NCBI GenBank assembly: GCA_944386885.1
Contig: CALXCU010000005.1
Span: 1-41,981, forward strand
Source: an uncultured Oscillospiraceae bacterium
GTDB lineage: Bacteria; Bacillota; Clostridia; Oscillospirales; Oscillospiraceae
Length of the DNA stretch: 41,981 bases
Reading direction: 5' to 3'
This document shows, piece after piece, positions 30,708 through 39,172 of the stretch; positions within the stretch are counted from its first letter, which is position 1, and every line of letters begins with the position of its first letter. The position numbers and the translations under genes were made by a program. The notes beneath the pieces are model-generated. The model did no database searches. It saw nothing but the letters and a program-made list of their open reading frames with translations, and was not told where the DNA came from.

Positions 30708-31154
30708 TCATCCCTCCGCCACCATGACCTTCAGCGTCCCGGTGACCTCATAGCCCAGCTTCACCTTCAAATCGTAGCCGCCGAAGGCCTTGATGGGCTC
30801 GTCCTGGACGATTTTCGTCTTAGGAATCTGGATGCCGAACTGTTCCTTGAGCGCGTCGGAGATCTCCTTGGAGGTCACCGCGCCGAAGAGCCGTCCGCCG
30901 TTGCCCGCCTTGGCGGTGATGCGCACGGTGATCTCCTTCAGCCGGGCGGCCACCGCCTCAGCCTCGGCCTTCTCGGCGGCCTCCTGGGCCCGCTTGGCCT
31001 TCTCCTGCTGCTTCATGGTGTTGATATTTTCCGCCGTGGCGGCCACAGCCAGCTTCCGGGGAAGCAGGAAATTCCGGGCGTAGCCGTCGCTGGCCTCGAT
31101 CATCTGGCCCTTCTTGCCCTGGCCTTTCACGTCCTGCTGCAAAATCACTTTCAT
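30708..31154 (-). CDS. rplI: 50S ribosomal protein L9
   Basis: A 148-residue ribosomal protein of the large subunit. The N-terminal RNA-binding domain starts MKVILQQDVKGQGKKGQM and continues DGYARNFLLPRKLA. A long charged helix (about 50-80) connects to the C-terminal domain with NGGRLFGAVTSKEISDAL. The start is ATG 31154 with AAAGGAAC about nine bases upstream; the upstream extension of the frame is not part of the gene. It lies between gdpP and dnaB, the usual Firmicute order. Confidence 0.96.
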   Translation of the reverse strand: MKVILQQDVKGQGKKGQMIEASDGYARNFLLPRKLAVAATAENINTMKQQEKAKRAQEAAEKAEAEAVAARLKEITVRITAKAGNGGRLFGAVTSKEISDALKEQFGIQIPKTKIVQDEPIKAFGGYDLKVKLGYEVTGTLKVMVAEG

Positions 31155-31200
31155 GGGGTATCGTTCCTTTCTATTACACTTGATGGGATGAATTCTGTGG

Positions 31201-33192
31201 CTAGTCCTCCTCCTCAAAATACCGGCTGATGGCCGAGAGGAGGTCCCGGGCCACCTGGTCGATGGTGCCGGGGATCTGTCCGCCGGCGGCGGCGGCATTG
31301 CCGCCCCCGCCCAGCTTCTCCAGGATGACCTGAACGTTGGTGTCGCCCATGGACCGGGCTGAAATGATGACCCGCTCCCCGTCCGGGAAGAGGACGAAGG
31401 AGGCGTCGATGCCCGAGATGTTCAGCAGCTCGTCGGCGGCCTGGGCCGCGGTCACCCGGCCCACCGGATGGTCCACCACCGCCACAGCCACCCCGTCCCG
31501 GTACATGCGGGCATTTTTGATGATGTCATACCGGGCGATGGTGCCGTCCAGGTCATTCTGGAAGAGCTTGCGCACATCACCGGTATCGGCCCCGGCCCGG
31601 CGGAGGAAGGCCGCCGCCTCAAAGGTGCGGCTGCCGGTACGCATGGTGAACTGCTTGGTGTCCAGCACCATGCCGGCCAGCAGGGCCTCGGCCTCCAGCT
31701 TCAGCAGGTCGGCCGGCTCCAGCAGGTATTGCAGCAGCTCCGTAACCAGCTCGCTGGCCGAGGAGGCATAGGGCTCGTGGAAATTGAGGGCCGCATCGGC
31801 AATATAGGTGGCGGCCCGGCGGTGGTGGTCAATGACCGCCACCTTGTTGCAGGAGAGGAGCAGGTCCTCTGATAGAGTCTGTTCCGGCCGGTTGGTGTCC
31901 ACCACCACCAACAGGGATTGGGTATTGGCCCGGATCATGGCGTCCTGTGGGGAGAGGAACACGTCCCGGTACTCGCTCAGCTCACCCAGGCGGGCAATCA
32001 TATCGCTGGCCGGGTTCGGGCTGGGGTCCTTGATGATATAGACGGGGGTCTCCTTCTTCCGGGCGATGGCGCACACGCCCGCCGCTGCGCCGATGCAGTC
32101 CAAATCGGGAAATTTGTGGCCCATGACAAAGACACAGGAGGCGTCGGCAATGAGCTCCCCCAGGGCGTTGGCCATGACCCGGCTCTTGACCTTGGTGCGC
32201 TTCTCCAGCTCCTTGGAGCGCCCGCCGTAGAATTCAAAGTTGAACTTGTTCTTAATGACCACCTGGTCGCCCCCGCGGGAGAGGGCCATCTCCACCGAGA
32301 GAGCCGCGTACTGGAAGAGCTCCTGGAGGCTGTCGGCATCCCGGCCGATGCCGATGGAGAGGGTGGCGGGCATGTCCTTGGGATTGAGCACCGAGCGCAC
32401 CGCGTCCAGCACGGCAAATTTCCCCTCCTGAAGGCCCTTCAGGTACCGCTCTTCGAAAAAGAAGAGGTACCGGTCCCGGTCGTATTTGCAGAACAGGCCC
32501 CCGGTTGGGCTGGTCCACTCGGTAAGCTTCTCCTCAATGCTGCTGAGGATCGCCGACTTGGTGTTGTCGGGGACCCCCTTCATCAGTTCCTCGTAGTTGT
32601 CCAGGGTCAGGATCGCGCATACCGGCCGGGAGTCGTAAAACTCCTCCCGCACCGCAGAGTAATCGGTCACATCGACCCAATAGGTGGTGGCCAGGAAGCT
32701 GTGAGCCCCCTTCTCCCCTGTACTCACCAGGTGGCCGAAGACCAGGAAACGCCGGTCCCCCATGGGCACCTCCGTGGGGCACTCGGTCTTGCCTTCCATG
32801 AGCCAGCGGGAGGAAAACCCCGGCACCGCCGCCGAGAGCTTGGTGTCAAAGAGGTGCTCCCGCGCGCCGCTGATCTGGAGAAAGCGGTCGTTGGACCAGA
32901 TGACCTCGTCGCTCTCGGGCCGGAAAATGACCATGGGCAGGGGGGCGTTGATCATGGTGTCCTTGGTCGCCACGTCCACATTGCAGGTCACGTTGTCGAT
33001 ATATTTCAGGATCTCCTTCTGCCGCTGCGCATTGCTGCGCCGGAAGTAGGCGTAGAGCACCAAGATGATTACGCCCTCCGCCACCCCCAGGGCCGGGTTG
33101 AGTACAGCGCTGGCCACGGCAAAGACCGCCAAGCACACAAAATAGAGCTGAAAGCCCGGCTCCAGCAGGCGGGATAATTTTTTCTTCGGCAT
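31201..33192 (-). CDS. gdpP: GdpP-like c-di-AMP phosphodiesterase (DHH family)
   Basis: A 663-residue membrane protein that cleaves the messenger c-di-AMP, which controls potassium, osmotic balance and wall stress. Two membrane segments lie at about 12-50, then a PAS-like domain (about 75-165) and a degenerate GGDEF domain (about 170-300). The DHH domain (about 340-490) has GHKFPDLDCIG, VVVDTNRPEQ and VIDHHRRA. The DHHA1 domain ends LGGGGNAAAAGG, where Asn replaces the usual His. ATG 33192 has GGGAG upstream; an in-frame GTG at 33198 is less likely. It heads the gdpP-rplI-dnaB-tilS-hpt-ftsH run. Confidence 0.92.
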   Translation of the reverse strand: MPKKKLSRLLEPGFQLYFVCLAVFAVASAVLNPALGVAEGVIILVLYAYFRRSNAQRQKEILKYIDNVTCNVDVATKDTMINAPLPMVIFRPESDEVIWSNDRFLQISGAREHLFDTKLSAAVPGFSSRWLMEGKTECPTEVPMGDRRFLVFGHLVSTGEKGAHSFLATTYWVDVTDYSAVREEFYDSRPVCAILTLDNYEELMKGVPDNTKSAILSSIEEKLTEWTSPTGGLFCKYDRDRYLFFFEERYLKGLQEGKFAVLDAVRSVLNPKDMPATLSIGIGRDADSLQELFQYAALSVEMALSRGGDQVVIKNKFNFEFYGGRSKELEKRTKVKSRVMANALGELIADASCVFVMGHKFPDLDCIGAAAGVCAIARKKETPVYIIKDPSPNPASDMIARLGELSEYRDVFLSPQDAMIRANTQSLLVVVDTNRPEQTLSEDLLLSCNKVAVIDHHRRAATYIADAALNFHEPYASSASELVTELLQYLLEPADLLKLEAEALLAGMVLDTKQFTMRTGSRTFEAAAFLRRAGADTGDVRKLFQNDLDGTIARYDIIKNARMYRDGVAVAVVDHPVGRVTAAQAADELLNISGIDASFVLFPDGERVIISARSMGDTNVQVILEKLGGGGNAAAAGGQIPGTIDQVARDLLSAISRYFEEED

Positions 33193-33282
33193 AGGCACTC
33201 CCTTCCGCCGCGCGGCGCGGCACAGACAAGGTGGGCGGCCGGTTTGGGGCCTTTTCCAGGCGGCAAAAGCATGGATAATTGT

Positions 33283-33291
33283 ATTATATCA
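33283..33291 (-). promoter_or_regulatory. extended -10 promoter of the gdpP operon
   Basis: On the minus strand TGA-TATAAT (33283-33291) is a perfect extended -10 with no clear -35. It faces away from the ilvE promoter 43 bases further right. The leader is about 85 bases. Confidence 0.6.
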
Positions 33292-33333
33292 CATTTCACA
33301 GCCCTGCGGTAGTATTTTCTTACAAACTGGTAC

Positions 33334-33362
33334 TTGCGATGTGGGCGGCGGGCTGTTATAAT
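33334..33362 (+). promoter_or_regulatory. sigma-A promoter of ilvE
   Basis: TTGCGA (33334-33339), a GC-rich 17-base spacer and a perfect TATAAT (33357-33362). It gives a leader of about 100 bases before ilvE. Confidence 0.72.
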
Positions 33363-33373
33363 GCAGGAAGATA

Positions 33374-33457
33374 GGCAGTAGATTGCAGAAACTGCCTCTG
33401 CCGCCCAGACGATGTCTCCGCCCGGGCGGGGATTCTTTGCTGAGAGCAGGCAGGAGG
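33374..33457 (+). promoter_or_regulatory. possible attenuating structure in the ilvE leader
   Basis: GGCAGT (33374-33379) can pair with ACTGCC (33391-33396). Alternatively CCTCTGCC (33395-33402) can pair, with one bulge, with GGCAGGAGG (33449-33457), which contains the ilvE ribosome site. The two pairings exclude each other. They were found by eye; no known riboswitch or T-box was recognised. Confidence 0.25.
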
Positions 33458-33465
33458 TCATTGTT

Positions 33466-34530
33466 ATGTATGAATTTCCCATCCAACGGGCCGCGCAGCT
33501 CAAGCCCAAGCCCGACCCCAAGACCTTGGTGTTCGGCAAGACCTTTACCGATCACATGTTCCTGATGAACTACGACGCCGGCCAGGGCTGGCACGACGGG
33601 CGCATTGTGCCCTACGGCCCTCTGGAGCTGGATCCCTCGGCCATGGTTTTCCACTACGCCCAGGAGGTCTTTGAGGGCCTGAAGGCCTACCGCCGGCCCG
33701 ACGGCGGCGTACAGCTCTTCCGCCCCGCCGACAACGGCCAGCGCATGGTGGACTCCTGTGAGCGGCTGTGCATCCCTCCCGTACCGGTGGACCAGTTCGT
33801 GGCTGCGGTGGAGGCCTTGGTGAAGCTGGAGGCCGGCTGGGTGCCCAGCGAGCCGGGCACCTCCCTGTACATCCGCCCCTTTGTCATTGCCACCGACCCC
33901 AGCCTGGGCGTCCACGCCAGCCACAGCTATCTCTTTGCCATCATCTGCTGCCCGGTGGGGGCTTACTACGCCGAGGGCATCAACCCCGTGCGCATCTTTG
34001 TGGAGAACGAGGACGTGCGCGCCGTTCGGGGCGGCACCGGCTACACCAAGTGCGGCGGCAACTACGCCGCCTCCATCCGCGCCGGCGAGCGCGCCGAGGA
34101 GCAGGGTTACGCCCAGGTCCTCTGGCTGGACGGCGTGGAGCGCAAGTACATCGAAGAGGTCGGCTCCATGAACGTCATGTTCAAGGTGGACGGCAAGGTC
34201 ATCACCCCCAAGCTCACCGGCTCGGTGCTGCCCGGCATCACCCGCCGCTCCTGCATCCAGCTGCTCAAGGACTGGGGCATGGAGGTGGAGGAGCGCCTCA
34301 TCACCGCCCAGGAGCTCTTCGACGCGGCCCAGAATGGCAAGCTGGAGGAGGCCTGGGGCACCGGCACTGCCGCAGTAGTCTCCCCTGTGGGCGAGATGAC
34401 CTGGAACCAGCAGGAGGCCGTGGTCAACGGCGGCAAGATCGGCCCTGTCACTCAGAAGCTCTATGACACCCTGACCGGCATCCAGTGGGGCACGCAGCCC
34501 GACCCCCATGGGTGGGTGGTCCGCCTGTAA
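33466..34530 (+). CDS. ilvE: branched-chain amino acid aminotransferase
   Basis: A 354-residue fold-type IV PLP enzyme that interconverts Leu, Ile and Val with their 2-oxo acids using glutamate/2-oxoglutarate. Lys195 in GGTGYTKCGGNYAAS is the PLP lysine. Other family stretches are DPSAMVFHYAQEVFEGLKAY, IRPFVIATDPSLGVHAS and GSVLPGITRRSCIQLL. The length matches the longer BCAT type. AGGAGGT seven bases before ATG 33466 sets the start; an in-frame ATG at 33412 lacks a ribosome site. It has its own promoter and terminator. Confidence 0.95.
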   Translation: MYEFPIQRAAQLKPKPDPKTLVFGKTFTDHMFLMNYDAGQGWHDGRIVPYGPLELDPSAMVFHYAQEVFEGLKAYRRPDGGVQLFRPADNGQRMVDSCERLCIPPVPVDQFVAAVEALVKLEAGWVPSEPGTSLYIRPFVIATDPSLGVHASHSYLFAIICCPVGAYYAEGINPVRIFVENEDVRAVRGGTGYTKCGGNYAASIRAGERAEEQGYAQVLWLDGVERKYIEEVGSMNVMFKVDGKVITPKLTGSVLPGITRRSCIQLLKDWGMEVEERLITAQELFDAAQNGKLEEAWGTGTAAVVSPVGEMTWNQQEAVVNGGKIGPVTQKLYDTLTGIQWGTQPDPHGWVVRL

Positions 34531-34548
34531 GAGCCGCGGCTCTGACAG

Positions 34549-34588
34549 CGCAGGGAGAGCGGGAAACCGCCCTCCCTGCGGTTTTTTT
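34549..34588 (+). terminator. Rho-independent terminator of ilvE
   Basis: A 14-base stem with one mismatch (34549-34562 with 34567-34580) is followed by GTTTTTTT. It lies 18 bases after the stop codon. Confidence 0.88.
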
Positions 34589-34676
34589 CCGCCCGCGGGC
34601 GGGGGATGTGCGCCCCGCCCGCATTTTTGTGTGTATGTGTTGTCCATCAAACTGCGAAAAAGAGGAGAGAGCGCAA

Positions 34677-35570
34677 ATGGAAATCAAGCTTGACGGAAGC
34701 GTTTTTGACTTTCTGACCTGTTATCAGGAAGAATCCCGCCTGCGGGGGAGCCTGAACGCCCTGGCCAAAGACACCTTCGGCCTAGACCTGGAGGCCTGGC
34801 ACCGGGCCGGGTACTGGGGGGACCGGTACCGGCCCTACTCCCTCCTCCACAGGGGCGAGGTGGTGGCCAACCTGTCAGTGAGCCCCATGGACCTGACGTT
34901 GTTGGGAAAGGAGCTCCATCTGGTGCAGATCGGCACGGTGATGACCCGCCCGGATTTCCGGGGCCGGGGACTCATGCACTTTCTGATGGCCCGGGCCCTG
35001 GCCGACTGGCGGGGCAAGTGCGGCGGATGCTACCTCTTTGCCAACCGGGAGGCTGCGGAATTCTACCCCCGCTTCGGCTTTGTCCGCACCCGGGAGGTCC
35101 GCCACACCCTGCCCATCCGTCCCGACGGCGCCCGCCATCCCGTCCGCCGCCTGATTCCGGAGCTGAGAGAGGACCGCGCCCTGCTCCTCTCCCACTACCA
35201 AAAGGGCAACCCCTATGCCCTGCTCACCTGTGAACACAACCCGGGGCTCTTTTTCTTCCACTGCGGCGGGGCGCTGCGGGAGCAGCTCTATTATTTGGCC
35301 GAGTTCGACACGGTGGCCGTGGCGCAGTACCAGGGGGAGACTCTCTTCTGCCAGGAACTGCTGGGTCCCGGGGGACACTCCCTGGCCCAGGTCCTCACCG
35401 CCCTGGCCCGGCCGGATACGGCCAAGGCCGTCCTGGGCTTCACCCCACGGGAGGGGAGCCAGTGTTCGGTGCGCCCCCTGGCCGGGGAGGACCTTCTCTT
35501 CTTCCAGGGGCCGGACGCCGCGCTCTTCCACCGCTACAGCCTGCGCTTTCCCGCCCTCTCTCACGCCTGA
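34677..35570 (+). CDS. GNAT-family N-acetyltransferase
   Basis: A 297-residue protein of the GNAT fold that would transfer an acetyl group from acetyl-CoA. The CoA-binding motif A is VMTRPDFRGRGLMHFLMARAL (about 83-103), followed by FANREAAEFYPRFGFVRT, the usual end of a GNAT domain. The C-terminal half (about 150-297) resembles the second, degenerate domain of Eis-like or other two-domain acetyltransferases. The substrate is unknown. AGAGGAGAG about eight bases before ATG 34677 supports the start; the longer upstream frame crosses the ilvE terminator. It overlaps the convergent tetR gene by ten bases. Confidence 0.8.
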   Translation: MEIKLDGSVFDFLTCYQEESRLRGSLNALAKDTFGLDLEAWHRAGYWGDRYRPYSLLHRGEVVANLSVSPMDLTLLGKELHLVQIGTVMTRPDFRGRGLMHFLMARALADWRGKCGGCYLFANREAAEFYPRFGFVRTREVRHTLPIRPDGARHPVRRLIPELREDRALLLSHYQKGNPYALLTCEHNPGLFFFHCGGALREQLYYLAEFDTVAVAQYQGETLFCQELLGPGGHSLAQVLTALARPDTAKAVLGFTPREGSQCSVRPLAGEDLLFFQGPDAALFHRYSLRFPALSHA

Positions 35571-36166
35571 GCGGCGCGCTCCTCTGCCGGCGGGACCTCC
35601 GGGTCCCGCCGGCCTTCTATCATTTGTGCCTCGGCGAGAAAGAGATCCCGAATGCCGTCGGTGATCTGGCACAGGGTGGGCACCACCTCCTCCAGGCCGC
35701 TGGACAAGTGCCCGGCGCAGGCATAGTAGGAGCCGTAGATGCAGTAGTCCACAATGATCTCCGCCTTGAGGTTTCCCCGCCACTGGGGGTACTTCGCAAA
35801 GATCACTTGGCGGATGCTCCGGCTCACCCGCTCCACCAGGTGTTCCCGCTGGCTCCCCGAGAAGACCACCCGGATGCGCTCCTGCTCTTCCTGAAAGGCC
35901 AGCGTCATCTCCCGGATGGCCTCCGAGGGGTGCAGAAGCAGGTCCTCCGGGCGGTGGATGCGCCCCATAACCCCCTCCACAATCTCCGCCTCCATCCGGT
36001 CGGCCAGGTCGTAGATATCCCGGTAGTGGAGGTAAAAGGTCGCCTTGTTGATCTCCGCCCGGGCCGCGAGCTCCTTGACGGTCATGCGCTCCAGAGGTTT
36101 CTGCGCCCGGAGAGCCAGAAACGCCTCCGCAATATGCCGCCGGGTCCGCTCCACTCTCAGATCCAT
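35561..36166 (-). CDS. TetR/AcrR-family transcription regulator
   Basis: A 201-residue repressor-type protein. The N-terminal helix-turn-helix (about 5-55) has RTRRHIAEAFLALRAQKP, MTVKELAARAEINKATFYLHY. The rest is a helical ligand domain with a C-terminal stretch typical of clostridial TetR proteins (DYCIYGSYYACAGHL). AAAGGAGC seven bases before ATG 36166 supports the start. A strong promoter with a small palindrome over its -35 suggests autoregulation. It is divergent from glgB, which it could also control; the ligand is unknown. Its 3' end overlaps the GNAT gene. Confidence 0.87.
   Translation of the reverse strand: MDLRVERTRRHIAEAFLALRAQKPLERMTVKELAARAEINKATFYLHYRDIYDLADRMEAEIVEGVMGRIHRPEDLLLHPSEAIREMTLAFQEEQERIRVVFSGSQREHLVERVSRSIRQVIFAKYPQWRGNLKAEIIVDYCIYGSYYACAGHLSSGLEEVVPTLCQITDGIRDLFLAEAQMIEGRRDPEVPPAEERAAQA
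35586..35613 (+). terminator. hairpin downstream of the GNAT gene, inside tetR
   Basis: A perfect 12-bp GC-rich stem (35586-35597 with 35602-35613, loop TCCG) lies 16 bases after the GNAT stop and is followed by the weak CTTCT. It probably ends the GNAT transcript although it is within the tetR coding region. Confidence 0.45.
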
Positions 36167-36266
36167 TGTACCGCTCCTTTTTTCGACGCTTTGGGCCGGA
36201 GCATCGCCTATCCGCCTTTTTGAGGAAAGCGGCGATAGGAGTCCGGCCTCTCTTCTGTTAAACTAG

Positions 36267-36295
36267 ATGATAGATAAATAAACGACATTTGTCAA
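36267..36295 (-). promoter_or_regulatory. sigma-A promoter of tetR
   Basis: On the minus strand a perfect TTGACA (36290-36295), a 17-base spacer and TATCAT (36267-36272). The leader to tetR is about 95 bases. Confidence 0.72.
36284..36293. promoter_or_regulatory. candidate TetR operator
   Basis: GACATTTGTC has GACA/TGTC arms about a TT centre and overlaps the -35 of tetR. It also lies shortly upstream of the glgB ribosome site. The arms are short, so it is only a candidate. No clear plus-strand promoter for glgB was seen. Confidence 0.35.
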
Positions 36296-36318
36296 GAAAA
36301 AGGAGTGGAATCGCCGCC

Positions 36319-38133
36319 ATGGATCTGCACGGATTTTACACCGGCACAGTCTTCAACGCCTATGAGTATTTAGGCGGCCATCTGACGGAGGAGGGCGCCC
36401 TCTTCCGCACCTACGCCCCCAACGCCCCTCGGGTGTCCGTCATCGGGGACTTCTCCGGATGGGAGGAGCTTCCCATGGCGCGCGCTGCCAACGGACAGTT
36501 CTGGGCCCTGGCTGTGCCCGGAGCCCGGGCGGGCATGAAGTACAAATACCGGGTCTACCGGCCCGACGGCTCCGCCCGGGACCGGTGCGACCCCTATGGC
36601 TTTGCCATGGAACTGCGGCCCCAGTGCGCCTCCATCCTGTGGGACCTCTCGGCCTACCAATTTCACGACGGGGACTGGATGGCCCAGCGGACCCCCGGTC
36701 TGGAGGGGCCGGTAAACATCTACGAGCTCCATGCCGGCTCTTGGCGCAGGCGGGGGCCTGGGGAGGCAGGCTGGTACTCCTACCGGGATCTGGCCCGGGA
36801 GCTCATTCCCTACCTGAAAGAGCGAGGCTACACCCATGTGGAGTTTCTCCCTCTGGCTGAGCACCCCTGCGACGACTCCTGGGGGTACCAGAACAGCGGC
36901 TTTTTCAGCCCCACCGCCCGTTACGGCTCCCCCGACGGTCTGATGGAGCTGGTGGATCTGTGCCACCAGAATGGGCTGGGGGCCATTCTGGATTTCGTCC
37001 CCGTCCACTTTGCCGTGGACGACTTCGCCCTCTGGCAGTACGACGGCACCTCCCTCTACGAGTACCCAAACGCCGCCGTTGGCGTGAGCGAGTGGGGCAG
37101 CTGCAATTTCATGCACGCCCGGGGAGAAGTACGCTCTTTCCTCCAGTCGGCGGCCCATTTCTGGCTGGAGCAGTACCACTTTGACGGGTTGCGGATGGAT
37201 GCGGTGCGCAACCTGATCTACTGGCAGGGGGACCCCGCCCGGGGGGAGAACCAGGACGGCCTGCGCTTCCTGCGGGAGATGAACCGGGGGCTCAAACGCC
37301 TCCACCCCACCGCCCTTCTGGCCGCCGAGGACTCCTCGGCCCACCCGGGGGTCACTGCCGCGCCGGAGGAGGGAGGGCTGGGCTTTGACTACAAGTGGGA
37401 CCTGGGCTGGATGCACGACACCCTCTCCTATTTCCAGCTCCCGCCGGAGCGCCGGGAGGCGGCCGGAGGGCTGCTCACCTTCTCCCTTCAGTACTTTTAT
37501 TCTGAGCGCTACCTCCTCCCCCTCTCCCACGACGAGGTGGTCCACGGCAAGGGCTCCATCCCCGCCCGGATGCCCGGCCCGCCGGAGGAACAGCTCTCCC
37601 AGGCCCGGGCCCTATACCTCTACCTCTTTGCCCATCCCGGAAAAAAGCTCAACTTTATGGGCCATGAACTGGCCCAGGCCGGCGAGTGGGACTTTCAAAC
37701 CGCCCTGGACTGGCCCTCCCTGGCTCAGCCGGAGCGGCGGGCCTTCCACCGCTTTTTCCGGGACTTGGGACTCACCTACCGGGCCTGGTCCCCTCTGTGG
37801 GCCTGGGACTACCGGCAGGATGGCTTCCAATGGCTGGGAGAAGAGCAGGGCCGGGCGGGCGTATTTCTTTTTCTGCGGCGGGACGGGGCCGGCGCCCTGC
37901 TGGCGGCCTTCTGTTTTCTCCCCCAGGCCGCCCCGGCGCGGACCGTCCCCCTCCCCGGCTGCGGCGGGCTGGAGCTCCTGCTCTCCACCGCCTGGGACAT
38001 TTATGGCGGCGGAGAGGACTCCTCGGCGCCCCGCCTGCTCCCCGTTCAGGACGGCGTGGCCGAGCTCCCCCTCCCCCCGTATTCCGGGCAGCTCTACCGT
38101 CTCCTTCCCCCGGAGGCAGCCGGAGAGCCCTAA
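36319..38133 (+). CDS. glgB: 1,4-alpha-glucan branching enzyme
   Basis: A 604-residue GH13 enzyme that adds alpha-1,6 branches to glycogen. The N-terminal CBM48 domain (about 18-110) has FRTYAPNAPRVSVIGDFSGW. The barrel has YTHVEFLPLAEHP, the nucleophile Asp294 in DGLRMDAVRNLI, the acid/base Glu337 in AAEDSSAHPG and Asp405 in SHDEVVHGKGS. The C-terminal all-beta domain follows from about 510. It is shorter than E. coli GlgB (about 730) because it lacks the extra N-terminal domain. ATG 36319 lies 13 bases after AAAAGGAG, rather long spacing. No other glycogen genes are next to it; the GH13 enzyme at 23380-25245 may act in the same pathway. Confidence 0.92.
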   Translation: MDLHGFYTGTVFNAYEYLGGHLTEEGALFRTYAPNAPRVSVIGDFSGWEELPMARAANGQFWALAVPGARAGMKYKYRVYRPDGSARDRCDPYGFAMELRPQCASILWDLSAYQFHDGDWMAQRTPGLEGPVNIYELHAGSWRRRGPGEAGWYSYRDLARELIPYLKERGYTHVEFLPLAEHPCDDSWGYQNSGFFSPTARYGSPDGLMELVDLCHQNGLGAILDFVPVHFAVDDFALWQYDGTSLYEYPNAAVGVSEWGSCNFMHARGEVRSFLQSAAHFWLEQYHFDGLRMDAVRNLIYWQGDPARGENQDGLRFLREMNRGLKRLHPTALLAAEDSSAHPGVTAAPEEGGLGFDYKWDLGWMHDTLSYFQLPPERREAAGGLLTFSLQYFYSERYLLPLSHDEVVHGKGSIPARMPGPPEEQLSQARALYLYLFAHPGKKLNFMGHELAQAGEWDFQTALDWPSLAQPERRAFHRFFRDLGLTYRAWSPLWAWDYRQDGFQWLGEEQGRAGVFLFLRRDGAGALLAAFCFLPQAAPARTVPLPGCGGLELLLSTAWDIYGGGEDSSAPRLLPVQDGVAELPLPPYSGQLYRLLPPEAAGEP

Positions 38134-38140
38134 ACGCAGC

Positions 38141-38172
38141 GCGCCGCGGCCTGACAAAACAGGCCGCGGCGC
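38141..38172. terminator. GC-rich hairpin between glgB and the AEC transporter gene
   Basis: A perfect 13-bp stem (38141-38153 with 38160-38172, GCGCCGCGGCCTG) lies between two convergent genes. Neither strand has a real U-tract after it, so it may be a weak or factor-assisted terminator. Confidence 0.5.
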
Positions 38173-38195
38173 AGGTTTGCGCTCGGAAACGAGGA

Positions 38196-39128
38196 TCAGA
38201 GGGCCCCGCTCAGGGCCTGGGCCAATACAGCCAGCACCGGCAGCGTGACGACCGAGAGGATGTTGCTCAGGGTAATGACCTGGGCAGCGGCGGCGGTGCT
38301 GCGTCCAAAGCGCTGCGCGAACATGGAGGTGCTCCCCGCCACCGGAGTGCCGCTGAGGATGACCATAGAGCAGTAGAGCATGGGGCTCAGGTGGAAGGGC
38401 AGGAGGACCAGCGCCGTGAAAAGGGGCAGAACGGCCAGGCGCAGGCCCGCTGCGGCGTAGATGCGCCCGTGGCGGAAGCTCTCCGCCATGTTCACCGCCG
38501 ACATCTGTGCCCCAATAATGACCATGGCCAGGGGGGTATTCAGATCTGCCAAAAAGCCCACTGCCGCATCCACGCTGCCGGGCAGCTCCAGCATCCCCAG
38601 CAGCAGGGGCAGGCCCACCACCAGGGCCACGCTGCCCGGGTTGACCAGAGCCTTGCGCAGAGAGAGGGCCTTTGGTCCCCCCATGAGGAGCACCCCGTGG
38701 ACCCAGCAGTAGACGTTGAAGACCACGATCGCCATGACCACATAGAGCCGGGCCTCGTCCCCCAGCACCGCCTGCACCAAAGGCAGGCCCACAAACCCCA
38801 CATTGTTGTAGATGGCCGCAAACTGGAGAGAGGCGCGCACATCGGGGGGGCTCCTGCGGAACAGGGGGGCCACGATCAGGCTATAACAGAGGTAGAGCGC
38901 CAGGGTCAGCACCGCGCAGAGAGCGGCCTCGGCAATTCTCTGGGGCTCCAGGTCCATCTTCAGGGTGTCCCACACCACACAGGGGGTGACGATATACAGC
39001 AGCAAAAAGGTGAGCTGGCTGATCCCCTCGTTGTTCATCCGGCCCATCTTGCCCAGGACAAAGCCCACGCCGATGAGCAGGAACAGGGTCACCACCTGGG
39101 TCAGCACCGTCAAGAAATACTCCAGCAT
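38196..39128 (-). CDS. AEC (auxin efflux carrier) family transporter
   Basis: A 310-residue integral membrane protein with about eight to ten hydrophobic segments in two similar halves, as in the AEC/bile-acid:sodium fold. Family-like stretches are AAIYNNVGFVGLPLVQAVLG in the first half and TPLAMVIIGAQMS and GTPVAGSTSMFAQRF in the second. Bacterial members move small organic acids such as malate; the substrate here is unknown. GGAAGTGG upstream of ATG 39128 is a moderate ribosome site. It lies 44 bases after obg on the same strand and may be co-transcribed with it. Confidence 0.87.
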   Translation of the reverse strand: MLEYFLTVLTQVVTLFLLIGVGFVLGKMGRMNNEGISQLTFLLLYIVTPCVVWDTLKMDLEPQRIAEAALCAVLTLALYLCYSLIVAPLFRRSPPDVRASLQFAAIYNNVGFVGLPLVQAVLGDEARLYVVMAIVVFNVYCWVHGVLLMGGPKALSLRKALVNPGSVALVVGLPLLLGMLELPGSVDAAVGFLADLNTPLAMVIIGAQMSAVNMAESFRHGRIYAAAGLRLAVLPLFTALVLLPFHLSPMLYCSMVILSGTPVAGSTSMFAQRFGRSTAAAAQVITLSNILSVVTLPVLAVLAQALSGAL

Positions 39129-39172
39129 CCTATTCCACTTCCTGTTTCTCTCTTACTTTCTTACGCCCGCTC

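Noticed and set aside
36289..36318. TTG start for GlgB ten codons upstream
   Set aside because: The TTG precedes the AAAAGGAG ribosome site and the extra residues do not fit the family.
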